Of a stretch of DNA of 64,000 nucleotides, positions 46,085-56,900 are shown piece by piece (position 1 is the first letter of the stretch; each line of letters opens with the position of its first letter). The position numbers were made by a program, and so were the translations under genes. This stretch comes from Chlorophyllum brunneum (lineage: Eukaryota; Basidiomycota; Agaricomycetes; Agaricales; Agaricaceae): assembly GCA_963576785.1 (NCBI GenBank), contig OY756143.1, positions 1,860,001 to 1,924,000 of the forward strand, in the 5' to 3' direction. The notes beneath the pieces are model-generated. The model was not told the origin of the DNA. It did no database searches and saw nothing but the letters and a program-made list of their open reading frames with translations.

Positions 46085-46907
46085 ATGGCTATTCCTAAGC
46101 AGCGAAAAAACATCTGGGTCGCTGCCGGCGACGGCGACCTCCAGCGTGTCAGAGAGCTTGTCGAGCAGCATGGTCAGGGGCCAAACATCCCAGATGAGTT
46201 CACGTACACGCCCATGTACGTTTTCTCGCGCTTCCACCGCCACCCGCTCTCACTCTCCCCAGGCATGCCGCTGCCTCCTATGGCCAGCGAGACGTCTTGG
46301 AGTACCTCATCTCCCGCGGTATGACTCACTTCCACTCGTATGCTTACTCATACACCCACACTGCCGCGAAGGAGGCGATGTCAACCTCACTGATAGCGAG
46401 GGCGACACACCACTCTACACAGTCGAGGACGTTCAAACTGCCCAATTCCTCCTCCAGCACGGCGCTATACTGGACCGCACCAACAACGATGGCATTTCTG
46501 TACGTGCCCTCTACCTCCGATCGTGAGCCTACATTACCATATCGTTGTAGCCAATCGAACACTTGAGGGAAGATTTCCCTCAAGTAGCTGCTTATCTCGA
46601 AACCTTGCTTCCGTCATCCACCTCTGCCGACACTTCTTCCACGCCGACCTCCGATGCTGTCCTTGCATCGACATCGCCATCACAACATTCACAAAACGCT
46701 ACCTCTGAAAATCTCACGGACGATCTCATGCAGCGGATACAAGATTTTGCTCACCAACACGGAGGTGCCGAGATACACGAGGAGGAGCTTAGACGAATTG
46801 TAACGACTACAGTCCTAGAAACCTTTACGCGTGGACAGGAGATGCAACAAGAAAGTGACACTCGTGAAGCAGACAACACAAGCGAAAAGCGGGCAAGAGT
46901 AGAGTAG
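46085..46907 (+). CDS. Small ankyrin-repeat protein (YCR051W-like)
   Basis: Four exons encode about 210 residues: MAIPKQRKNIWVAAGDGDLQ, then RVRELVEQHG and IPDEFTYTPMHAAASYGQRD, VLEYLISRGGDVNLTDSEGD, TPLYTVEDVQTAQFLLQHGA and ILDRTNNDGIS. The second half is PIEHLREDFPQVAAYLETLL followed by a Ser/Thr-rich linker and a helix (LMQRIQDFAHQHGGAEIHEE, then ELRRIVTTTVLETF). Three ankyrin repeats are complete. The layout resembles uncharacterised fungal proteins such as yeast Ycr051w. The role is unknown, presumably protein binding in cytosol or nucleus. The second intron ends in AAG (GCGAAG) and not CAG or TAG. The C-terminus SEKRARVE could be a weak nuclear localisation signal. Confidence 0.88.
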
Positions 46908-48739
46908 GAATGTCATTATATTCTAGTGTTGAATGATCTAGGGATTGTATTTCTGATCATGATCGAGAACGGGGCTAGTCGCGGTGATCAGGGTGATCTG
47001 CATACAGTATTTCAATTACTCGCCTGGTTATAATTCCTGTTGATGTTGATCACTTCTCCCCGAGCGATCACTGATTGATTGATCCCGCTCGATCAAGTAG
47101 CTGTCCTGAACCAACACCACAGGGTGTACGCGTGGTTCAGAAGGTCAGAAACGCATGCCCTGTAAGGTATGCAACGGAAACATACGGCTTCTAGTCCGCA
47201 TGCCTTGGGCATGTACCCCTGTCGTTCCCTCAGCCCAGGATGTTTCACAAATGACTGTTTTCACAGGTCAACCGCTGAATAAATAAAACCTCGACGCGTC
47301 GTCGTGGAGCATCAGTGCATCAGCGCTCGCGCCCCATTAACTAAATGAGTTTATCCATATTGACGCGTTATTTGGATTCTGATTGAATCAATATTGACAG
47401 GTTCTCGGCGTCAGACGCTCCTCGGAAACTGAGCCAGGCAGCCCGGTTTTGTCCAGTGGTCGGAAGAGTAGCATTCGGTCGGTAGAATTTCAATTTCTGG
47501 AATGGGCGTCGGACCAGACGTTAAGGTACGGATGTTGATACGCCGGATGTCGTCCAAACACGCCGGCAACCATCACAAAGCTATAGGAAATTGGGTTTCC
47601 GATGTTTCCGTCCTTGAGACAGGTGCTTTCGGAGCCAATCTGTCACGAAGCGCTCGCGGTAGTGGTCACTCCTAAGGCTTGCTATCATCACTGCCGGCGC
47701 ACTCCATGGGAAACCAACAGGAGATTCTTTAGCGGTCAGGATTGTACATATATCCTCAAGCCTCCACGGATGAGCCGGGTTCACTAGCACGTCCTTCGGC
47801 CTCGGGCATTGCTTCCCTCTAAAAGACTTCTAGTATTACCCCCTGCATCTTCGAAGCTAATGCCTTGATCATTAAGAAGGCGGTGTCTTTCGATCAATTG
47901 CCTCCAGCATACCTGTAACAACAGTGAGAATTGAATGAGGATGGCTCATATGAAGAACAATAGTCCCAAATCGGAAAACTCAGGTACCCCACGTCCACTT
48001 ATCCAAACACTATGTATAGCCGAAATAATGAATCTCGGATGCTACGTAGTACAGAAATTCTTCATCATCATGAAATGGGTACGTATGATGACCGAGACGA
48101 GGTGGACACCAATTAAAATAGAAAATCAGCGAAGCCGAGGTCAAGCATCAAGTAGATTGTGTTGTGGTCCACTATAAAACCTAAGCCCGGGTGAGAGGCC
48201 GGATACCCATCCCGCCATTACGATTGTTCCCATAGATAACTCGAGCGCTCGAGACTGTCCAGTTAAAGGCTGGCATCCGCACTAGTCTGTATAGGTACTG
48301 GACCATGGGCTGAGTATAGTTCCTCGCCCCATTACTGGGTTCCCATACGTAGTTTCAGTGTCGAGCGTCGACTTCACGTCTTGGGATCCCGCGCTGCTCG
48401 CTGGTGGGACAGGTTAGAAATCGTGTTCGTGTGTAGACAAGCACCAGATGTTACATGTTTACGACTTCGTTGACAGTGTCACTTAGTGCGCCTTGGTATC
48501 CAAATGGAGATATTGACGCATTTGAATCTGATCAAAATCAAAGTATCTGATTCCTGACACTAGACACTCTTTGTCTCCTGTGCTAAAGCACTTCCTGGGA
48601 AGTTCTCATCGTTCTTTGGAAGGAGGGTTAACTTACACCTGGCCGCTGTCCAACACCCTGAAGCCACATCGGACTCACGACCACCACCCAGATTATTACA
48701 CTCTGCACCAAACTCATAAGCGTGTATCCCCAAACGAAT
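46908..48739. other. 1.8-kb intergenic region
   Basis: No conserved frame was recognised. The first 190 bases hold a dense cluster of GATC tetramers. An 8-base inverted repeat, CTGAACCA (47106-47113) and TGGTTCAG (47133-47140), follows it. The rest is featureless by eye. Confidence 0.5.
46934..47094. repeat. Cluster of nine GATC sites
   Basis: Nine GATC tetramers occur in about 160 bases, where fewer than one is expected. Seven are preceded by T (TGATC). Spacing is irregular, so this is not a tandem repeat. Confidence 0.7.
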
Positions 48740-51700
48740 ATGGCGCAATGGGATCACACACTCTCAACCGGGCTCGCAACCTTCCTCACGTCGGACGACA
48801 TCATTCGTGTAGGGGCTTCCTTCATCCCACCCAAACAACCTATTAATGAGGCAACTAAACCACGACTCCCGCATGCCCCAAAGGAGTTACCGGAAACGCC
48901 AGTTTTGCAATTAATAAACGAGTCGAGGAATAAAGGATACGAAACGATTTGTTTGCCTCTGACAACGCAGAAGTGGAAGGAGAGGTGGGAAGGGATGTGT
49001 TTGCTGCCCGGTTCACCTGCATCAATCCCGAACCTCGAAGCAGACCAAGGAGAAACGAATGCGAAGACCGACGAGGGTGAAGCCATCCAAGGTGAACAGA
49101 GTGACGAAACAGGGGTCAAGCCTGAGACGGATGGTGCAGAGGGCGAAATCGAGCAAAAGAAGAGGGTGCGGGCGGAGGCAGCGGAGCAATGGCGCGCCAG
49201 ACCTGGATTCCTGATGGATGAAGTAACTATCACAAGATTAGACGAGGCTCAGGGCATCGCGGTTATGATTTCGGATTGGCTGGAGCTAGACGCGGAGGAC
49301 GATGGGATTCGTCACGACGCTGAAATCGTAGGTTCCTACCTTCCCTGCTCTAGATCACCACTTAGCTGATGGACATTGTCTTTCACTGATAGGCTCTACA
49401 ACAAGAACTCGCATATGCCTCGTATCTCAATATCCACACCGCAATTCTTCCCGCACCGCGGAATAGATCTCATGTCGCATCCTACGCCCGTATAGTCAAC
49501 AATTGCCTTAAAAATACACCCTACACCTATCTATCTGTTCGACTACCCATATACAACCCCACAATTCTACAAACGCAAGCGACTTCACCTGTCTTGAATT
49601 ACACAGGCTCTGGTCTAGGAGTATCTGCCGATGGGGTGTTAGCAACATCACCTCTGCCCGCGTTGTTCGTTTCCCCAGATCTTACATCACCTGTGGGAGC
49701 TGTTTCCTCGGAGAGTGAGATGAATGCCACTTGGGAAATGTGGGACGTCATTAGGTCAATATGTGATTATAATACCCGGCTAACCCCCAGTACGTCCCCC
49801 CGCCATCCCTCTCCAAGATCCATGGTTGTTGATAGCTTCTAGCACTCGACTTGACTCCACCTTTACCTACCAAACTTGGCGTCCTGAGCAAATGGGCAGC
49901 TGAATCCGTCCGATACATATTCCTCCCCGCCTCTACGTTCATTGCGAACACAAAAGGATACCCTGTCCTCCCGAAGCCTACACAGGCATTCATCAGGGAT
50001 AGTATGATCGTGAGCGCCCCCTTCACTTGTCATTCTCACTAGCTTAAGAACTTATTCCGTTGTGCACCTCATAGCATCGGCCAACAGTGATCCTTGCAGA
50101 TGTCAATGCAAACAAACATTCCCGCGGAGGCGAGGTCGCGTATTCACAATATGTCAGATTCCTAGAAAAGACGAGTGCGGCGGTGCGAAATGCGCAGCAG
50201 GCAGGGACAGTGGAAAATTTTGCACAGGGATACCAGGACTATTTACAGGCTCCGTTACAGGTGTGTGGTTTTTCCCGTTGATTTTAGTTTGGCTAGCGTT
50301 GACTGAGAAGATGCATTTCGAATCGGCATGTTATAGCCGTTGGTGGATAACTTACAGAGCATGACCTATCAGACTTTCGAGCAGGACCCTGTGAAGTATG
50401 AGAGATATGAGGAGGTCAGTAAGTCCATTGGAGGCCAATCAGCGGAGTGGCTGACGTAGGCGTTGGGGGCAGGCAATCTTCAGGGCCCTTACAGAACGAC
50501 CCGCAGGTGATCGAATGTAAATATTTCAAATGCAGCCTTTATTCCGAAATCTGACTGACATAATGGTAGTGTTTGCTGTGTAGCAGGCGCGGGCAGAGGA
50601 CCGCTTGTCACACGATGTCTAGGTGCAATCGTCCGTTCTGGAAGAGAAGTCTCCGTATATGCGGTTGAGAAGAACCCAAATGCGTACGTTACGTGAGTCA
50701 ACCATTTTCTTTTGCAAGGGCAGGTATTTAGCGGGTATTATGGCAGGTTACAGCAGAGAAAGGAGCGAGAATGGGGTGATAAGGTAAAGTTGCTGTTTGG
50801 TGATATGAGGTTGCTGGATATGCCAGAGCTCGTTGATATATTGATCAGCGAGTTGCTGGGCTCTCTTGGAGACAACGAGCTTAGTCCGGAATGCTTGGAC
50901 GGCGCCCAACGGTTTTTGAAACGTAAACATAGTATTTTGTTGTTGCCATCGGTCGAGACTGATCACGTCTAACAGCTACTGGAATTTCGATACCTTCATC
51001 ATACACTGCGCATTTAGCTCCCCTGTCGTCATCGAAGCTGTACAACGAAGCAAGGGCGACGAAAAGCAACGAATCACTGGAAACACCCTATGTGGTCATG
51101 TTCCAGGCCGTAAACATCCTCAGTGGAGACAAGCAGGAGCCGGGTGAAAGGTGCGGTTCACAGATTCAGGAGTGCTGGGAATTCGAACATCCTAGGAAGG
51201 ATGTCGTTCTTGATCCAAGAGGTAAGATAGGCTCTGAGCTTGATCCGTACAGGGAGCGAAGGTGTTGATACACCACTAGGTGTTCCCTTGACGAACAATC
51301 ATAATGTCCGGTCGGCAAGGTTGAGGTTCTGGATTCCTCATGCAGGCGTCTTGCAGTGAGTGTTGGAATTGTGCCGTATTGACATGAGTTGAGATTGACA
51401 GGCGGTTCATGTAGCGGCTTGGCTGGCTATTTTGAGGCAGTAGGTCTCCTCTCGGACATGTGGTGTTTCATACACTCATGGATCATAGGTTTTGTATGGG
51501 AACGTAGGTTTGAGCATTCATCCACATAGGAAGGATCAAATATCGAAAGACATGTTGAGCTGGTTCCCGCTATTCTTTCCGTTCAAGGTACATTTATCCT
51601 CATCCATTACTCGGGAAAAAGAAAAGAATGGTGGGCTAAGTTTACATGATTAATTTCTGATAGGAGCCGCTGTACCTCCCCAGCCACTCTGAACTGCAGG

Positions 51701-52032
51701 TGTCAATCTGGCGCTTGACAAATGAACGCCAGGTTTGGTATGAATGGCACGCGGAATCGTTCTTGGCGATTCCGATCACTCCTGGAGGAAGGGAAGAGCT
51801 GTCGTTGCATTCCGCCGGAGGGCCAAACTCGGCTTCGCCAAGGAGTGTTCCGAGTCCGCTTGCGGATGACGAAACGTTCTTCTCAACGATCAAGTCACCC
51901 CCTAAACAGCAGCAACAGCAGGGGCTGGTGAGGGGTGTAACGCTGGGTGGGACTGGAGAATATGAGGTTGTGAAGATTGGTCACACTAGTTTGCACAATC
52001 CGGGTGGGAGGAGCAGTTGGATCGGGCTGTAA
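48740..52032 (+). CDS. PRMT5: Protein arginine methyltransferase 5 (Skb1/Hsl7 type)
   Basis: About a dozen exons encode the type II arginine methyltransferase that makes symmetric dimethylarginine. N-terminal TIM-barrel pieces are [50 protein letters not shown] and [17 protein letters not shown]. The Rossmann methyltransferase domain has [20 protein letters not shown] (motif I, SAM binding), [17 protein letters not shown] and [20 protein letters not shown], followed by the double-E loop [20 protein letters not shown]. The C-terminal barrel follows ([76 protein letters not shown]). Odd points are an acidic Glu/Lys insert of about 60 residues in the N-terminal domain (49021-49180) and a Ser/Pro insert with five Gln near the C-terminus. 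Start [11 protein letters not shown] at 48740; an in-frame ATG 18 bases upstream is also possible. In fungi the enzyme acts in morphogenesis and cell-cycle control. Confidence 0.95.
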
Positions 52033-52604
52033 TCGTTGCGCCGGATCTGGGGACACCAAGGGGTGGATTCTCTGCGCGATCTCTATACTGCTTTAGAACT
52101 GTCACGACATGATCGTGTTTCCTTCGGTTAAGATGGTGGGGACTCTCAAGCTGCTAGTTAATAGAGTGGACTAGCTCGTCCGTCGTTCAGTACCACCTAG
52201 AAATATGAGTTGTGTGCAACTGTGAAATGTCATAGCTCTAGCGAGTCGAAGCCCTAGCTTCTCGCTTGGCTTATGTATGTACGACATTGAAGCACTTGTT
52301 GGTATGGGCTATAATATGAGTGGGGCGTGGTTCATTGATTTGTTGGAGCGGGTATGAAAATTCTTCCGGGCTAGCCCCGAACAATGATACGTACAAGAGA
52401 AAGGCGGGGGACAAGAAAAGAGTGGCCGGGTGGCCGGCATGGCGGGCAATGAGTGGTGTGACAGGCCGAGGAGTACTAAAGTCGCCTCCTTTGTGCCGCA
52501 GTTTGTCTTTAACAACCACCTTCCACTCTTTTGACCCGCCCTCGCGTCTACACCTTTGCGGCCCTGCGTCGTATTTATTCTCTACAACTTACCCTAGTAT
52601 CATC
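52033..52604. other. Intergenic / upstream region of the GPI-type gene
   Basis: No frame was recognised. A GTATTTATT element about 35 bases before the ATG at 52605 may serve as a weak TATA box, within a pyrimidine-rich leader. Confidence 0.4.
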
Positions 52605-53611
52605 ATGAAATTCACTATCGCCATCGCTACTACCTTCGCCCTCGCCTATATGCAGTCAGCGTTTGGCTTGAGCATTGATACTCCGTGCGCGATTTAGCAT
52701 CGTTTCAATTGTGCCCCGACTCATTTTGATCCCAGGATGAGTCTCGTGCAATGTCGTAAGTGAACAATGTCTAGGCGTTTCGAGTACTTTAGGTTGAATG
52801 TCGTGCAACGTAGAGCCCAGTCTTTTGGCGTGGCACAATGGGCAACCCCCATATTACCTCTCCGTCATCCCAGGTGTGTTTTATCTCTTATCTATCGACC
52901 TGATAAAATGCTGAAATAACGCATTTAGGCGGTCAGCCCACCGCGCCTGCTGTAAGTTCTCAGGGTTCAACATGCCTTTTTGGGTATCTGACCTGACTTT
53001 TTGGTACCCAGTTGAAGACATTCGAAACGACCAGTGACGAATCTCGGACATGGACTGTTGACATTCAAGCTGGCACCTCAATGTGAGTGGCTAGCGTGGG
53101 AGTCAGTATTGTGTACTCATCGTGATGTATCAGCACTCTTGCGCTCAAGGACAATACTGGAGCTACTGTTTACACTGACAAGGTAACGGTCCAACCTGGA
53201 TCTGACCAGAGGTGAGCTTTCTTCTGCGTGGGGGTTTTTTTTTTTTTTTTTTTGTGTGAACATCGTGTCCTGTAGCTGCTTGAATGGCTCTCCCACTGCT
53301 GCTTCTGTTTCAGCCCCGGCCGCGAGTGGGTCGAGCAGCCCTGCAGCTCCTACCGCTGGTAAAACTGTAGCTGCCAACCCCACTGCTGTCCCGGGAAGTG
53401 GCGCTCCTGCCCCTGCTTCGTGAGTATTAATAATTCCCGTAAAACGGAGACCTGATAGTTATATTTACACAGCAGCGCTCCACCGGCCGCTCGTCCCAGT
53501 GGTTCTCAGGCTGCTGTTGCTTCTGCGAGACCCTCGAATGGTGCTGTACGTACCTCGGTTGTCAATGGTCTCACTGGGCTTCTGGCTGTTGTTGGCATTG
53601 CACTTTTCTAA
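52605..53611 (+). CDS. Secreted Ser/Ala-rich GPI-anchored-type surface protein
   Basis: MKFTIAIATTFALAYMQSAF followed by GLS is a signal peptide. The mature part, LVQCQPSLLAWHNGQPPYYL, SVIPGGQPTAPALKTFETTS, WTVDIQAGTSITLALKDNTG and VYTDKVTVQPGSDQSCLNGS, follows a family frequent in basidiomycetes (QCxPxLLxWxxGxPPYxLSVIPGGQP) that resembles the Kre9/Knh1-like cell-wall domain. A Ser/Ala/Pro-rich stalk and a hydrophobic C-terminus (VVNGLTGLLAVVGIALF) predict a GPI anchor. Seven or so introns are present. Two exons are only 20 bases (52736-52755) and 23 bases (52929-52951), both within the conserved domain. Without them the frame fails. Partner and function are unknown; a structural or adhesive wall role is likely. 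Confidence 0.85.
53235..53253 (+). repeat. T19 homopolymer in an intron
   Basis: Nineteen T lie inside an intron of the GPI-type gene. It is probably the polypyrimidine part of that intron, expanded by slippage. Confidence 0.9.
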
Positions 53612-53970
53612 ATTTCGTTTACCCACATTTGAATGGATATTATATTACCAGCCTACTGTATTCGTTTACTAGCTACTATTGGAATACTGTGACTTGATGC
53701 GGATGAACAGGCTTTGATGGTTTACAACGGACTTGAGAAGACACACGCACGTGACGTAACGCGAGACCAGGCCACGTGAATAGCGAAAGAAGCAACAAAT
53801 TCCTTTTTCTATCGTCCCTCGTGGAAGCGAGGTCGGCTTGGGCTGTCTCCCTCTTCCTTTGCACTCACCAACCGCCATCATCGTCGGGTGTGTCCTCCGC
53901 CTGTCCCCCCTACTTCCTATCTATCTATTATCCCCTCTGGACATTCCTTACTCCTTAATTATTAGCCATC
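53612..53970. other. Intergenic / upstream of the long acidic protein gene
   Basis: No frame was recognised. The plus strand from about 53840 is pyrimidine-rich, as in the 5' leaders of other genes here. CACGTGAC occurs at 53749-53756 (as gCACGTGAC) and CACGTG again at 53773-53778; these are E-box-type palindromes. Confidence 0.4.
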
Positions 53971-56900
53971 ATGGCGACCGTTGAGAGTGATCCGGTTCCC
54001 AGTATATTCCACCCGATAGCTAACATCCACAACGCTACTGGCAACGCCGGCTCTAAAACCTTGGTTGTCGGGGTATCCGATTCTACGGTGAAGGAGAACC
54101 AGAATCTTGACTCTGTCGATACCCAGCCGTCGACGACTGACAGCAGTGCTATGTCGGCAATTACGAAATGTCCTCCTGACGATTTGTTTGTACGTGTCCC
54201 TCCGGCTGTTCCACTGACGATTATGATTATATGCTAACTACGTGTAAAGACTGCTGCTGGGAATGGTTTATCTGAAGCTAAGAAACTTGTGGATACCATC
54301 GAACTTGCAATGGTTGGGGATGGACAAGATGACTCGAATACTACGGAAACACAAGCGACTATAACCCGTTCCAAGGAGGCTACGGTTAATAGTAACATTT
54401 CTGACTCTACTGTTGTAGCCGGGAACGTATGTGGCGTGATGCTGGGTGTATGCTGTACTAACATCAGGTCTCGTGCACAGGAGGTTGAAGATACCCTGAT
54501 GGAGGAATCTGTAAATGACACCAAGGTCGAAGGGATCCGTGCTGAGCAAGCTCCTACCGGCTTGTTACCTGTGAGTGTTTGGTCATTGTGACTGCTGTCT
54601 CATCACTCATCCTTGTGTCATTCAGCCTGATTCGCGAGTCGCAGCCGAAGTGAGCCCTAGCGCTGAGGAGGCCTTGACTGCGGAGTCGAAGATGACAGTG
54701 AGTGCTTGACGTTGACGCTTCTATTATCCTTATCAAGTGGGGACCTCGCTATGTTTATAGGGGGATGAACCCGCCACAGGCTCAGTCGTTAATGATGACC
54801 CTGTTATTTTCATGACGGGCGAGGTATGGGGTATGATTGGGATAGTGTTTTGTTCTCATGTAATTTTGATCCTTCAGGTTGAGATACCGGTCGCGGGACA
54901 AGATATGACGCGGACGATTTCCGGTGAATTAAATGAGGTCGTGCAGGTAAATCGAATCCTTACTCTTCTTGGATCTCGCCCTAATGAAAGTCTAAGGGGG
55001 GGGAGATAACGAAGTCTTCTAATATTACGCCAGCTAATCGGGCTGTTCAAATCGAGGATGTAGTTGCTATGCCCGTGCTCGCGGAAGTCGACAATACTGA
55101 TAACGAGGGTGCCAAGGAAGAAGTCGGCGAGGCGAAACTAGCAGAAGTTAAGGCGGCTGCAACTCCTGAAGTTAACGTTGAGCCCGAAGTAGATGTGGTC
55201 GGTGAAGAGGTCGCGGGAATTAAGGCTGAAGAAGCCGATGAGCCGGAGGCCGAGGACGGGAAGCCTAATATTAGTGTTCAGGTTGAGGAAGTGGAGACTC
55301 CCGGTAAGTTTTATTTTTATGTTTATTTTGCTCATCTCTTTACTTAATGAACCATCACCCCTAATTGAAGTACCGACTGCCACCTCTCTCTCTGTGAATG
55401 AAAACCCCATCGCATTCGAAGTCGTTGCACCTACACCTGCCCTCGTTGATAGCCGCGAACTTGAGGTATCAGACGTTGAAGATACGGTGGCTCCAGTGCA
55501 AGAAGTTCCACTAACGCCCGCTGCTGCAGCCAAGGAAGAGGCGGCATCAGAAGGGACTGTAACGCCTCACCCTGAAGCTGAGGCTGATGGAATGTTCACT
55601 CTAATTGAGGAACCCGTTGGCGCCATACAAGAGCAGATTGCAGAAATGACCACCGATGCTACTGACCCTGACGTTGTTTCACCAATAAAGGAAGAGGAAT
55701 CAGCCCCGACCAAGGACGACCCTCGTCCCAGCGTCGTCGAGGAGTCGTCTATGCCCGAAGGAGCCCCTGTTGAACTCTCTGTTGCTGCCCCCATCAAAGA
55801 TGTACCATCCTCTATCAAATCCCATCCTGAGGTCCAGGAAACATCCCTACAGGTTCCTGAAGAACATGCCATTCCTGGGGAAGACGGTACCCCTACGGTT
55901 GATGTTCTGAAGGCTGAAGCTGAGTCTGTTGCCCGTGGGACTGTCGCTGCTGAAGAGACTCCCAATGTGACAGAAGACAAGTCAACTGTTGGGGGTACAC
56001 CTTTCTTTGCTCAGCCGACCATCGAAGCTCCTACGGAAAAGACCGCTGGTCTCTCTGTTGTTGAGGCCGGGCCGATAGAGCAGCCAGTCATCGAAGTTGA
56101 AGCTTATCCCGCTTCGGACGTTCCTGTCGCAAAGGGAGTGTCTGCTTGCGAGAAGATTCTTGAACGTAACGCTGCTCAGGAACGGCTTGGCTCTGCCGCA
56201 GAGGATTCTGCCACTTCTGCTGCACCCGCAGGGGCAGATACTGCAGCTGTCGAAGAGATTGTTGAAGTTCGAAATGCTGGCGCGGAGCCTGAGAAGGCTA
56301 TGGCTGAAAGCGCGATCGCCGAGGAGACCACCGACAAGTCTACCGCTACAGAAACAGTGCCTTCAGCGCAGCAGGCCGAGGTCCAAAGTGTTGTGGGGAA
56401 GGTGTCAGAGGAACTCCTCGCGGAAGAGCACACTGTGGCGGCGGAAGCGTCAAGTGTGACTCGGGATGAGGTGGACGCTGCTGTCGTTGAGGGGATACCC
56501 ACATCGGAGAATGCACCTTCAGAGGACGCGGTTGCTTCGGAGAGGGGATGTGTAACAAAGATTACCAAAGACGAGCCAACTATCGACGAAGTGAGACATC
56601 GTGCAAAAGGATCCGCAGAGGAAGACACTTCTATACCAATCGTCGAGCCCCCACATACTGAGGCTGCTGCTGAGGAAGAACCCGTAGCTGAAGCGCCAGT
56701 AACTGCTGCAGATGCACAGCCGACCAAGGAGAAGGTTAGTGAGGCTGCGATGATTGTCGGGGACGAGGCCGCCGAGGGAGAACTAGTCGGGGATGCCGCG
56801 AAGGAGGAACAAGTCTCTGAAGAGTCCACTCCAGAATTTGCACCTTTGGCTGTGATCGAGGTGGAACACGGGTCCATGACAGTTCCTGTAGCTGAAGAGG

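Noticed and set aside
46081..46087. Back-to-back start codons (minus ATG at 46083, plus ATG at 46085)
   Set aside because: That minus-strand ATG is in the wrong frame for the PAS domain once the 47-base intron is removed. The frame that fits starts at 46031, 46025 or 45983.
44215..46113. One uninterrupted 632-codon frame for the PAS-GATA N-terminus
   Set aside because: Conserved parts are interrupted by stretches with clear GT..AG ends (for example after GSVTR and after IFIPHG). These are in-frame introns, not protein.
47106..47140. 8-base inverted repeat CTGAACCA / TGGTTCAG
   Set aside because: It is short, with no flanking duplication or element. Not enough for a mobile element or structured RNA.
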